Origin: Rhizobium sp. Root482
GTDB lineage: Bacteria > Pseudomonadota > Alphaproteobacteria > Rhizobiales > Rhizobiaceae
Length of the DNA stretch: 64,000 bases
Assembly (NCBI RefSeq): GCF_001426565.1
Contig: NZ_LMFA01000026.1
Coordinates: 175,536-239,535 of the forward strand
Direction of reading: 5' to 3'
Shown: positions 49,795 through 57,833 of the stretch, piece by piece
How positions within the stretch are numbered: the stretch's first letter is position 1
How the letters are laid out: each line of letters starts with the position of its first letter
Made by a program: the position numbers and the translations under genes
Notes under the pieces: generated by a model
Seen by the model: only the letters and a program-made list of their open reading frames with translations
Databases searched by the model: none
Told to the model about the DNA's origin: nothing

Positions 49795-51168
49795 TCACCC
49801 CGCCTTGTGATTACCTTTCGGAAATTCCGCCGCCAATTGCCGGTACCAGTGGCCGCTCTTCTTGATGGTACGGACCTGCGTCGCATAATCGACATGGACG
49901 ATGCCGAAGCGCATTTTATAGCCTTCGGCCCATTCGAAATTATCCATCAGGCTCCAGGCGAAATAGCCTTTCATCGGATAGCCCTCGGCAATCAGGTCGG
50001 CGGTGACGGACAGATGTTCGGCGATATAATCGAGGCGCGGCTGGTCGTCGACCGCGCCGTTTTCGACAGCCATATTATAGGCGGCGCCGTTCTCGGTGAT
50101 GTAGCAATCCGGCAGCGCATAGCGCGCATTGACGGTGCGGATCAGATCACCAAGCGCTTGCGGGAAAACCTCCCAGCCGATATCCGTCTTCACGTCGCTC
50201 ACCGGCGCGGCACTGACGGTCGCGGGGAATTCGGCGCCTTCGGCCGGATCATGGCCCACCCGCATCGGCGTGTAATAATTGACGCCCCACCAGTCGAGCG
50301 GCTGGCTGATCGTCGCCATGTCGCCGTCCTCGATCTCGGGCATGCGGCCGCCGAGCGCCGACAGGAAATTCTCCGGATACTCGCCCTTGAAGACCGGGCC
50401 GAAGAAGACGCCGTTGTGGAAATCGAAGGCGCGCTCCGCGGCAGCCTGGTCGTCGACGCTGTCGCTACCGGCATAGATATGCATGGGATTGATGACGATA
50501 CCTACCGGCAGGTTCGGGCACTCCTCCCGGATGGCGGCGACGCCGAGGCCATGGGCGAGATTGGTGACATGCAGCGCATGCAGCGCCGCATCCATGCTGC
50601 GCTCGCCCGGCGCGTGGATGCCGTAGAGATGGCTGAGCCAGACGGAGCACCAGGGCTCGTTGAAGGTCGCCACCGCATCGAGCCGATCGCCGAGCCGGGC
50701 CATCACCGTCTTGGCATAGCGCTGATAAGCATAGGCGGTCCTGCGCGCCGTCCAGCCGCCATCGCCCATCAGGGCCAGCGGCAGGTCCCAGTGATAGAGC
50801 GTGGCAAAGGCCTTGATATCGCGCCGCTTCAGGCCGTCTACGAGGCGATCGTAGAAATCCAGGCCCTTCTCGTTCACCGCGCCGGTGCCTTCGGGAATGA
50901 TGCGCGGCCAGGCGATCGAGAACCGATAGGCCTGGACGCCGAGGCTTTTTATCAGGTCGAGATCGTCCTCCAGCCGATGATAGTGATCGCAGGCGATATC
51001 GCCATTGTCGCGATTATGGACACGGCCCGGCATGTTCGAAAAGGCATCCCAGATCGACGGCTTGCGCCCATCTTCCTTGGTGGCGCCTTCGATCTGGAAA
51101 GAGGCCGTGGCCACGCCGAACAGGAAGTCGCCCGGAAAGCGCGCGGCAAGGATTTTTGGGTCGGTCAT
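49795..51168 (-). CDS. GH1 beta-glucosidase
   Basis: The 457-residue enzyme hydrolyses beta-glucosides (or galactosides). It is a full GH1 barrel: FLFGVATASFQIEGA at the start, acid/base Glu in ATFNEPW, nucleophile Glu in YITENGAA, and the aglycone-side GYFAWSLMDNFEWAEGY. No signal peptide, so it acts on imported sugars. ATG at 51168 has GGAG seven bases upstream; an in-frame extension of 31 codons is not supported. A perfect 16-base palindrome lies 24 bases upstream of the start codon. Confidence 0.93.
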   Translation of the reverse strand: MTDPKILAARFPGDFLFGVATASFQIEGATKEDGRKPSIWDAFSNMPGRVHNRDNGDIACDHYHRLEDDLDLIKSLGVQAYRFSIAWPRIIPEGTGAVNEKGLDFYDRLVDGLKRRDIKAFATLYHWDLPLALMGDGGWTARRTAYAYQRYAKTVMARLGDRLDAVATFNEPWCSVWLSHLYGIHAPGERSMDAALHALHVTNLAHGLGVAAIREECPNLPVGIVINPMHIYAGSDSVDDQAAAERAFDFHNGVFFGPVFKGEYPENFLSALGGRMPEIEDGDMATISQPLDWWGVNYYTPMRVGHDPAEGAEFPATVSAAPVSDVKTDIGWEVFPQALGDLIRTVNARYALPDCYITENGAAYNMAVENGAVDDQPRLDYIAEHLSVTADLIAEGYPMKGYFAWSLMDNFEWAEGYKMRFGIVHVDYATQVRTIKKSGHWYRQLAAEFPKGNHKAG

Positions 51169-51191
51169 GGGAGGCTCCAGACAACAAGGGA

Positions 51192-51207
51192 ACTGCAACG
51201 TTGCAGT
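51192..51207. promoter_or_regulatory. perfect 16-base palindrome, candidate LacI-family operator of the beta-glucosidase
   Basis: ACTGCAACGTTGCAGT is identical to its reverse complement and has the central CG typical of LacI-family operators. It lies 24 bases before the beta-glucosidase ATG. The regulator is not identified; no LacI gene is adjacent. Confidence 0.65.
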
Positions 51208-51260
51208 AAAGATGTGGACGTGGATGTCAACGGGATTACATTCGATGTCGCGGCATTTCA

Positions 51261-51310
51261 CTTCTCCCCAGCGGGGAGAAGTGCCGAGCGCAGGCGAGGC
51301 GATGAGGGGG
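51261..51310. repeat. CTTCTCCCC hairpin repeat, copy 5
   Basis: CTTCTCCCCAGCGGGGAGAAG is followed by TGCCGAGCGCAGGCGAGGCGATGAGGGGG, the longer variant of the second module. It faces copy 6 in opposite orientation, 21 bases away. Confidence 0.85.
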
Positions 51311-51331
51311 TGTCTCCGCCCATTCCGGGCG

Positions 51332-51378
51332 CCCCCTCATCCGACCCTTCGGGCCACCTTCTCCCCAAGGGGAGAAGG
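51332..51378. repeat. CTTCTCCCC hairpin repeat, copy 6
   Basis: CCCCTCATCCGACCCTTCGGGCCA is followed by CCTTCTCCCC / GGGGAGAAGG with loop AA. With copy 5 it makes a composite inverted repeat filling most of the 217-base gap between the beta-glucosidase and dehydrogenase genes, ending just eight bases short of the dehydrogenase stop. Confidence 0.85.
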
Positions 51379-51385
51379 GAATTTC

Positions 51386-52567
51386 CTACACCTTCACCCA
51401 GGCGCCGTTCTTCTTCGAAGACTGCACGCATGCATCGACGAAGACCATGCCCTTCATGCCGTCGTCGATTGTCGGATAGACGACAGCCGGATCGACGGCT
51501 TCGCCCTTGCGCCTGGCAAAGATGGCGCGGGCGGCTTCGGAGTAGATATTGGCGAAGCCTTCGAGATAGCCTTCCGGATGGCCGGAGGGGATGCGGCTGA
51601 CGCGGGCGGCGGCCGGGCCGGCACCGGCGCCATTGCGGGTGATCAGGCGCTTGGGCTCGCCGAACGGCGTGTACCAGAGATAGTTCGGATCCTTCTGCGC
51701 CCATTCAAGGCCGCCCTTGGTGCCATAGACGCGGACCATCAGACCGTTCTCGTTGCCGGGCGCCACCTGGCTGCACCAGAGCATGCCCTTGGCGCGCTGG
51801 CCGCCCTTCTCCTTGAAGCGCATCATCACATGAGCATTGTCATCGAGCGTGCGACCGGACACGAAACTGTCGAGATCGGCGGCAAGCTCTTCCAGTTCGA
51901 GGCCGGAGACGAAAGCGCCGAGATTATAGGCATGGGTGCCTATATCGCCGGTGGAGCCGCCCGCGCCGGAGCGCGCCGGATCGGTGCGCCATGAAGCCTG
52001 TTTCTGGCCGCTGCTCTCGATATCCTCGGTCAGCCAATCCTGCGGATATTCCATCTGCACCAGCCGCACAGCGCCGATCTCACCATTGGCGATCATCTCG
52101 CGCGCCTGGCGCACCATCGGATAGCCGGTATAATTATGGGTGAGCACGAACAGCGCATCGCTTTCGTCGGCCAGCTTTTTCAGTTTTCTGGCATCGGCAA
52201 GCGTCGAGGTCAGCGGCTTGTCGCAGATCACATGGATGCCGCGCTTGAGGAATTCCTTTGCGGCTTCGTAATGCACGTGGTTGGGCGTGACGATGGCCAC
52301 GGCCTCGATGCCGTTCTTCAGCTTGGCCTCGCGAATGGCCATTTCCTTGAAATCGGAATAGCTGCGCTGCGGATCGAGACCAAGCTCGGCGCCCGATGTC
52401 TTGGCCTTTTCCGGGGTCGAGGACAGCGCTCCGGCAACCAGCTCGAAATGATCGTCAAGCCGGGCCGCCATGCGGTGGACGCCACCGATGAAAGCGCCCG
52501 CGCCGCCGCCGACCATGCCGAGCCGGATGCGCTTTTTGCGGATCTCCGTGGTTCCTTCGATAGGCAT
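51386..52567 (-). CDS. Gfo/Idh/MocA-family oxidoreductase
   Basis: The 393-residue NAD(P)-dependent dehydrogenase probably oxidises or reduces a sugar or inositol derivative. The Rossmann fold starts IRLGMVGGGAGAFIGGVHR, the family Lys-Pro is in VICDKPLTST, and GGSTGDIGTHAYNLGAFVSG holds the catalytic Asp/His. Longer than the 340-residue minimum by an N-terminal arm. GAGGAGA lies before the ATG. It is 56 bases downstream of the TIM-barrel isomerase gene, so the two are likely one operon. Confidence 0.92.
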   Translation of the reverse strand: MPIEGTTEIRKKRIRLGMVGGGAGAFIGGVHRMAARLDDHFELVAGALSSTPEKAKTSGAELGLDPQRSYSDFKEMAIREAKLKNGIEAVAIVTPNHVHYEAAKEFLKRGIHVICDKPLTSTLADARKLKKLADESDALFVLTHNYTGYPMVRQAREMIANGEIGAVRLVQMEYPQDWLTEDIESSGQKQASWRTDPARSGAGGSTGDIGTHAYNLGAFVSGLELEELAADLDSFVSGRTLDDNAHVMMRFKEKGGQRAKGMLWCSQVAPGNENGLMVRVYGTKGGLEWAQKDPNYLWYTPFGEPKRLITRNGAGAGPAAARVSRIPSGHPEGYLEGFANIYSEAARAIFARRKGEAVDPAVVYPTIDDGMKGMVFVDACVQSSKKNGAWVKV

Positions 52568-52623
52568 GAGATTATCTCCTCAATTGGCAATGTACTCGTG
52601 GAGGCTTTACCCCCGAAAGTCGA

Positions 52624-53676
52624 TTACAGCCCCAGCATACGCCGGTTGGCCGCTTCGTCGGTGCCGCCGCCGGCGAAATCGTCGAAGGCTTTTTCCGTGA
52701 CGCGGATGATATGGTGCTTGACGAATTCGGCGCCTTCGCGCGCGCCGTCTTCCGGGTGCTTCAAGGCGCATTCCCACTCGACCACGGCCCAGCCGGAAAA
52801 ATCATTGGCGGCCATTTTCGAGAAGATCGCGCCGAAATCCACCTGGCCGTCGCCGAGCGAGCGGAACCGCCCTGCCCGGTCCACCCAGTTCTGAAAGCCA
52901 CCATAGACTCCCTGCCGGCCGGTCGGGTTGAATTCCGCGTCCTTGACGTGGAACATGCGGATGCGGTCTTTGTAGATGTCGATATTGTCGAGATAATCCA
53001 GGCATTGCAGCACGTAATGCGAGGGGTCGTAGAGCATGTTGGCGCGGGCATGGTTGCCGGTGCGCTCCAGGAACATCTCGTAGGTGATGCCGTCATGCAG
53101 GTCTTCGCCGGGATGAATTTCATAGCAGACGTCGATGCCGCAATCCTCGGCATGGTCGAGGATGGGCTTCCAACGCTTCGCCAGTTCGTCGAAGGCCGTC
53201 TCGACAAGGCCGGCCGGCCGCTGCGGCCAGGGATAGACGAAGGGCCAGGCGAGCGCGCCGGAAAAGCTGGCCATGGCAGTGAGGCCCAGATTTTTCGATG
53301 CCGTCAGCGCAAGCTTCACCTGCTCGACCGCCCATTCCTGCCGCGCCTTCGGATTGCCGCGCACCTCCGGCACCGCGAAACCGTCGAAGGCTTCGTCATA
53401 GGCCGGATGCACGGCCACGAGCTGGCCCTGGAGATGGGTGGAAAGCTCAGTGATCTCGACGCCGTTGGCGCGCGCCTGGCCGGCCAGATCGTCGCAATAG
53501 GCCTTCGATTCCGCCGCCTTGCGAAGATCGATCAACCGCCCGTCCCAGCTCGGCACCTGCACGCCCTTATAGCCGCAATCGGCCGCCCATTTGGTGATCC
53601 CGTCCCAGGAATTGAAGGGCGCTGAATCGCCGGCGAACTGAGCGAGAAAAAGCGCGGGGCCCTTGATGGTCTTCAT
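52624..53676 (-). CDS. TIM-barrel sugar isomerase/epimerase
   Basis: The 350-residue protein is of the xylose-isomerase-like TIM-barrel family (AP endonuclease 2 type). Metal ligands fit the pattern: CYEIHPGEDLHDG (Glu, His), MLYDPSHYVLQ (Asp, His), MFHVKDAEFNP (His, Asp) and AVVEWECAL (Glu). It should isomerise or epimerise a keto-sugar or its derivative. The ATG at 53676 has GGAGG nine bases upstream; an ATG three codons earlier is too close to that site. Substrate unknown; its partner dehydrogenase follows. Confidence 0.9.
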   Translation of the reverse strand: MKTIKGPALFLAQFAGDSAPFNSWDGITKWAADCGYKGVQVPSWDGRLIDLRKAAESKAYCDDLAGQARANGVEITELSTHLQGQLVAVHPAYDEAFDGFAVPEVRGNPKARQEWAVEQVKLALTASKNLGLTAMASFSGALAWPFVYPWPQRPAGLVETAFDELAKRWKPILDHAEDCGIDVCYEIHPGEDLHDGITYEMFLERTGNHARANMLYDPSHYVLQCLDYLDNIDIYKDRIRMFHVKDAEFNPTGRQGVYGGFQNWVDRAGRFRSLGDGQVDFGAIFSKMAANDFSGWAVVEWECALKHPEDGAREGAEFVKHHIIRVTEKAFDDFAGGGTDEAANRRMLGL

Positions 53677-53733
53677 CGGTATCATCCTCCCATGGACCCG
53701 ACCGCGTCTCCGGCCGGTCTAAGATGTTATTTT

Positions 53734-53749
53734 TGCGGTACGTACCGCA
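53734..53749. promoter_or_regulatory. perfect 16-base palindrome, candidate operator of the isomerase-dehydrogenase genes
   Basis: TGCGGTACGTACCGCA is identical to its reverse complement, with central CG as in LacI-family operators. It lies 58 bases before the isomerase ATG, next to an AT-rich TTATTTTT run, so it probably overlaps the promoter. It differs in sequence from the other palindromes of this island. Confidence 0.65.
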
Positions 53750-53871
53750 GCATACGGAAAGCTATCGGCCTTTGGCCGGATGGGCAATGCGGAATTGCAG
53801 TATCAACACAACGGTGGAGCAACGGGTGGGCTTACAAACCCTCCTTCGCTTGCACCCGCTTCCCTCTCCAT

Positions 53872-53951
53872 CGTCATGGTCGGGCTTGACCCGACCATCC
53901 ACGCGGAGCTCGCGGCGATACATGGATCCTCTGGTCAAGCCCGAGGATGAC
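53872..53951. repeat. inverted pair related to the 'CCTCGGGCTTGACCCGAGG' repeats
   Basis: CGTCATGGTCGGGCTTGACCCGACCATCCA (first arm, from 53872) is matched by TGGATCCTCTGGTCAAGCCCGAGGATGACG (to 53951). Each arm is a hairpin, and the arms are roughly inverted to each other. The arms have diverged at compensating positions (GGTCGGG/CCCGACC against CCTCGGG/CCCGAGG), which argues that the structure is kept. Confidence 0.7.
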
Positions 53952-53996
53952 GAAAGAGTGCGGCGTGGCTTGTCGATGGTGCGTCGGCATCGTCGG

Positions 53997-54028
53997 CAAA
54001 GCGCCCGGGCCATCATGTCCCGAGCGCT
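53997..54028 (-). terminator. Rho-independent terminator of the sugar-importer operon
   Basis: On the minus strand AGCGCTCGGG (54028-54019) pairs with CCCGGGCGCT (54009-54000) with one U-G pair, and TTTG follows. It begins 16 bases after the stop of the binding-protein gene. Confidence 0.7.
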
Positions 54029-54043
54029 TTGTTTCTCGTCAGA

Positions 54044-54997
54044 TCAGAACGGCGACTCGGGGAAGTAGTAGTCCTTCGCATTGTCCTTGGTGATGAGCGT
54101 CGCATCGATCGTATAGACGCCACGAACCGGGACCTGGCCGTAGAAGTTGGCGACGGTCATTTCGAGCGCGGTACCAACCATTGCCGGCGGATAGAGCACA
54201 TCGACCGGGATCATCTTGTCGCCGTCCATGACCTTCTTGATCATGTCCTTCGAGCCGGCGCCGGCCACGACATACTGGATGTCCGTGCGACCGGCCTGCT
54301 CGATGGCCTGGAGAACGCCGACGGCCATGTCATCGTCTTGGCACCAGACCACGTCGATCTTAGGGTATTTGGTCAGATAGTCCTGCATGACCTTGAAGGC
54401 ATCGTCGCGGTTCCAGTTGCCGAACTGGCGGTCGAGAACCTTGACATTGGAGCCTTCGATGCCCTTGTCGAAGCCGTCCTGGCGCGCCTGGTCGATCGGG
54501 ATCGGCAGCCCGCGGATGATGACGACTTCAGCGTCCGGCGTCGTTGCCTTGATGTATTCGCCGGCCGTCTGGCCGAGCGCCGGGTTGTTGCCGGCCACGT
54601 AGAGGTCGCGGACCGTATTGTCGTTGACGCTCGGCGCGCGGTCGACGATGGCGACGAACGTGCCCTTGCCCTTGACTTCCTTGATGGCGTTGACCAGCGG
54701 ATCCGGGTCGGACGGCAGGATGACGAGAGCGTCGATGCCCTGGGTCTCGAGGTCCTGCACGGCATTCGCCTGGCTTGCCGGATCCGGCGAGGTCTTGACG
54801 ATCACGTTGAGGCCCGGATGCTGTTCCATCAAAAGCTTGGCGACACGCTCCGCGTGGAACACGACGCCCGCGGTCCAGCCATGGTCGGCGGCCGGGATCG
54901 AGACGCCGATCGTGACCTTCTTTTCTTCCTGCGCGTGGGAAGCGCCGGCAAACGCCATGATGGCGATGGCCGCAACGCTCAATAGTGCTTTACGCAT
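54044..54997 (-). CDS. ribose-type ABC transporter, periplasmic sugar-binding protein
   Basis: The 317-residue protein has a signal peptide (LLSVAAIAIMAFAGASHA, cut before QEEKK) and a type 1 periplasmic-binding fold beginning VTIGVSIPAADHGWTAGV. It captures a monosaccharide for import; residues near the hinge (DRAPSVND, CQDDDMA) are in the RbsB/FrcB-like positions. The exact sugar cannot be told from sequence. GGGAGAGAG precedes the ATG. It is the last gene of the importer operon, ATPase-permease-binding protein. Confidence 0.92.
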   Translation of the reverse strand: MRKALLSVAAIAIMAFAGASHAQEEKKVTIGVSIPAADHGWTAGVVFHAERVAKLLMEQHPGLNVIVKTSPDPASQANAVQDLETQGIDALVILPSDPDPLVNAIKEVKGKGTFVAIVDRAPSVNDNTVRDLYVAGNNPALGQTAGEYIKATTPDAEVVIIRGLPIPIDQARQDGFDKGIEGSNVKVLDRQFGNWNRDDAFKVMQDYLTKYPKIDVVWCQDDDMAVGVLQAIEQAGRTDIQYVVAGAGSKDMIKKVMDGDKMIPVDVLYPPAMVGTALEMTVANFYGQVPVRGVYTIDATLITKDNAKDYYFPESPF

Positions 54998-55065
54998 GTT
55001 TCTCTCTCCCTAGTGAATTCGGGTCCTTGCAGTCTCAAGACCGGGCGACCCATGAACCCGGTTAT

Positions 55066-56070
55066 TCACGATTTCCGCACCAGCGAGCGCTGAACGAGCA
55101 TCGCAATGATGATGATCGCGCCCTGGATGGCCCCGATCAGATATTCGCTGATGAAGTTGGAAAGCAGCATGATATTGCCGACCAGCTCGAGGATGAAGGC
55201 GCCGCAGATCGTGCCCCATACCCGGCCGGCCCCGCCCTTGAGCGCGGTTCCGCCGACCACAACGGCCGTGATCGCCTGCAATTCCCACAGGATGCCGGTG
55301 GTGGCCGATGTCGAGCCGAGACGCGGCACATAGAGAAGGACGGCGATGGCCACGCAGAGGCCCTGGATGACGAAGGCGATGGTGCGGACGCGATTGACCG
55401 GAATGCCGGAATAACGCGCGACGTCGCTGTTCGATCCGACGGCGACGACATGCCGGCCATAGCGGGTGCGATAGAGCACGAAAGCCGCCACGCAGGTCAC
55501 GGCGAGAATGACGGCGATGGGAACCGGCAAGCCGAGAATGGAACCGAAATAGGCCGGCCGATACATTTCCTGCAGCGCGGGATCACGCAGCGTGATTGCA
55601 CCGCCCTGCGACAGCCAGGTCGTCAGGCCGCGATAGATGCCCATCGTGCCGAGGGTCGCGATGAAAGGCTCGATCCGGCCGACCGTCGTCACCAGGCCGT
55701 TGGCAAGGCCGCAAGCGCAGCCCGCGACGACGGCAAGGACCATCGCCGCCGTCAACATCAGCGCCGGATCGGCAATCACGCCCGAATTCATGAACAGGAT
55801 CATCAGACTGGCAACGAAGGCGACCATGGACCCCACCGAGAGATCGAGATCGCCCGAGGAGATCACGAAGGTCGCACCAATGGCGATGATAGCGATGAAG
55901 GCGCTGCGGGTCGCGACATTGGCGAGGTTGTTGATGCCGATGAAATTCGGATTGACGAGCGCGCCGAGAATGAGCAGCAGCACGAGCGCCACAAACGGCG
56001 CGACAGCCCGAAGATCGACATCACGCCAGCTTCGGCGACGGATTTCCCTGGTTTCCTCGTTGACACTCAT
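55066..56070 (-). CDS. ribose-type ABC transporter, permease
   Basis: The 334-residue permease is of the RbsC/AraH family: about eight to ten hydrophobic helices with the family loop SGDLDLSVGSMVAFVAS and VVGGTALKGGAGRVWGTICGA. Two starts are possible: the ATG chosen here (MSVNEETRE) with a weak site, or one 24 bases upstream with AGGGA very close. The gene lies 71 bases after the ATPase and 68 before the binding-protein gene. Confidence 0.92.
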   Translation of the reverse strand: MSVNEETREIRRRSWRDVDLRAVAPFVALVLLLILGALVNPNFIGINNLANVATRSAFIAIIAIGATFVISSGDLDLSVGSMVAFVASLMILFMNSGVIADPALMLTAAMVLAVVAGCACGLANGLVTTVGRIEPFIATLGTMGIYRGLTTWLSQGGAITLRDPALQEMYRPAYFGSILGLPVPIAVILAVTCVAAFVLYRTRYGRHVVAVGSNSDVARYSGIPVNRVRTIAFVIQGLCVAIAVLLYVPRLGSTSATTGILWELQAITAVVVGGTALKGGAGRVWGTICGAFILELVGNIMLLSNFISEYLIGAIQGAIIIIAMLVQRSLVRKS

Positions 56071-56141
56071 ATCCAACCCAATCTCCCGTCCCATTGTCCC
56101 TGGGAATTACCGACAGTGCCCGGCCCGCAACCTCTTCGTGG

Positions 56142-57668
56142 TCACGCAGCCGTCTTTTTCTTCAAGCCCGCCGCGTAGCGCATGATCTCCTGCTCGGAGA
56201 TTTCATCCCCCTCGAGCATGCCGACAATCCGGCCTTCGCGCATGACCGCGACACGCGTGCAAAGGCCGATGACCTCGGGCATCTCCGACGAGACGACGAT
56301 GATCGCACGGCCATCACGGGCGAGCGCCGAGATGAAATGATAAATTTGCTGCTTGGTGCCGACATCGATGCCGCGCGTCGGCTCGTCGATGATAATGATG
56401 TCCGGCTCGGTCTCCATCACCTTGGCAAGCAGCAGCTTCTGCTGGTTGCCGCCGGACATGCGGCCGGCAACGACATTGCCGTCGCGGACCCGGATATCGA
56501 AGCGGCGGCGCGCCCGCTCCAGGGCGGCGGCCTCGCTTGCAGGACTGAGATAGCCGAGCTGGCCATGCTTATCGAGCGATTGCAACGTCAGATTGGCGGT
56601 CATCCGCGAACCGAGGAGCAGGCCCTTGGCCTTGCGGTCCTTGGTCATATAGGCAAGGCCGGATCGGTTTGCCGCATGGACATCGCCGGAGGACACGGGC
56701 ACGCCGTTGATCGTCACCTCACCGGAGGCGCGCGACCGCAATCCGGCGATCGCCTCCATCAGCTCCGTGCGACCCGATCCGATCATGCCGGAAAAGCCGA
56801 GAATTTCGCCCTTGCGCACATCGAAGCTCGCATCGCGGACATAGCCGGTCGAAAGCCCGCTGACGCTGAGCATGATCTCCTCATCGACATTCGGCTCGCT
56901 CTTGGCCGGGAAAAGCTTGGACAGTTCGCGCCCGACCATCAGCTGCGCGATCGACTCCCCGTCGAGGATCGCGGTCGGCGAGGTCTTGATCCATTGCCCG
57001 TCGCGCAGGACCGTCACCCGGTCGGTCAATTCCATCACTTCATCGAGCTTGTGGGATACGAAGACGAAGGCCGTGCCCAGATCGCGCAGCTTGCGCACCT
57101 GCTTGAACAGATAATTGGTCTCTTCGCGCGACAGGACGGCGGTGGGTTCGTCCATGAAAACGATACGGGCATCGCGGCTGATCGCCTTGGCGATCTCCAC
57201 CATCTGCTTGTCGGCGATGGAAAGCGAACTGATCATCGCATTTTCGTCGATATGCGAACCGAGGAGATCAAGGACGCGGCGCGTTTCGGAGCGCATATGC
57301 TTGCGGTCAAGCACGCCGAAACGGGTCACTTCGCGGCCGAGAAACAGACTCTCGGTCACGGTGAGGTGTTCGGCCAGATTGAATTCCTGGTGAATGATGA
57401 CAATTCCAAGCGCTTCGGCCGCGCCGTTCGGCGGCAGCTTGACAGGACGGCCATCGAGGAGAATTTCACCCGAGGTCGGCTGCTCGAAACCGGAAAGTAT
57501 CTTGACGAGAGTGGATTTGCCGGCGCCATTCTCGCCCATCAGCGCATGAATTTCGCCGGCACGGAGATCGAAATCGACACTGAAGAGCACCTGCACGCCG
57601 TTGAACGACTTGCTTATTCGCTTCGCGGACAGCACCACGCTGCCGACGTCGCCGGTCTTCGAATTCAT
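56142..57668 (-). CDS. ribose-type ABC transporter, ATP-binding protein (two ATPase domains)
   Basis: The 508-residue protein has two fused ABC domains, as in RbsA/XylG/AraG. The first has a full Walker A (GENGAGKST) and energises import; the second has the usual degenerate P-loop (GMIGSGRTELMEA) but an intact signature SGGNQQK and IIDEPTRGIDVG. The ATG at 57668 has GGGAGGAATC just upstream; an in-frame extension of 27 codons runs through the operator region and is rejected. First gene of the importer operon, divergent from the LacI gene. Confidence 0.93.
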   Translation of the reverse strand: MNSKTGDVGSVVLSAKRISKSFNGVQVLFSVDFDLRAGEIHALMGENGAGKSTLVKILSGFEQPTSGEILLDGRPVKLPPNGAAEALGIVIIHQEFNLAEHLTVTESLFLGREVTRFGVLDRKHMRSETRRVLDLLGSHIDENAMISSLSIADKQMVEIAKAISRDARIVFMDEPTAVLSREETNYLFKQVRKLRDLGTAFVFVSHKLDEVMELTDRVTVLRDGQWIKTSPTAILDGESIAQLMVGRELSKLFPAKSEPNVDEEIMLSVSGLSTGYVRDASFDVRKGEILGFSGMIGSGRTELMEAIAGLRSRASGEVTINGVPVSSGDVHAANRSGLAYMTKDRKAKGLLLGSRMTANLTLQSLDKHGQLGYLSPASEAAALERARRRFDIRVRDGNVVAGRMSGGNQQKLLLAKVMETEPDIIIIDEPTRGIDVGTKQQIYHFISALARDGRAIIVVSSEMPEVIGLCTRVAVMREGRIVGMLEGDEISEQEIMRYAAGLKKKTAA

Positions 57669-57704
57669 GATTCCTCCCATGCGGCTCCCATCCGCTTGAG
57701 CCCT

Positions 57705-57720
57705 ATGTAAACCTTTACAT
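57705..57720. promoter_or_regulatory. operator half 1: ATGTAAACCTTTACAT
   Basis: Seven-base arms ATGTAAA and TTTACAT flank a CC centre. It lies between the divergent importer operon and LacI gene, 37 bases from the ATPase start. Confidence 0.8.
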
Positions 57721-57725
57721 AGACC

Positions 57726-57741
57726 ATGTAAAGGTTTACAT
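57726..57741. promoter_or_regulatory. operator half 2: ATGTAAAGGTTTACAT
   Basis: The exact reverse complement of operator half 1, with the same arms and a GG centre, separated from it by five bases. The centres are 21 bases apart, two helical turns, so two LacI-family dimers could bind on one face of the DNA and control both divergent genes. Confidence 0.8.
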
Positions 57742-57833
57742 CCTTGCATAACACCGAATTTCGCCGCCTGGCCTTTGACCTCTCGGGGAGTCTGTGTAAC
57801 GTCCCGCCGAGACTAAAACCAAGGCAGAGCGCA

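Larger units (their letters stand above)
53677..54043. other. 367-base intergenic region with operator, repeat pair and terminator
   Basis: No gene is recognised here. From the isomerase side it holds the TGCGGTACGTACCGCA palindrome, an AT-rich promoter-like run, an inverted pair of GGGCTTGACCCGA-type repeats and the terminator of the sugar-importer operon, each listed separately. Confidence 0.65.

Noticed and set aside
54044-57668. Naming the importer as a xylose or ribose transporter
   Set aside because: Binding-protein sequence alone does not fix the sugar, and xylBA is separated by a chemoreceptor and a different regulator.
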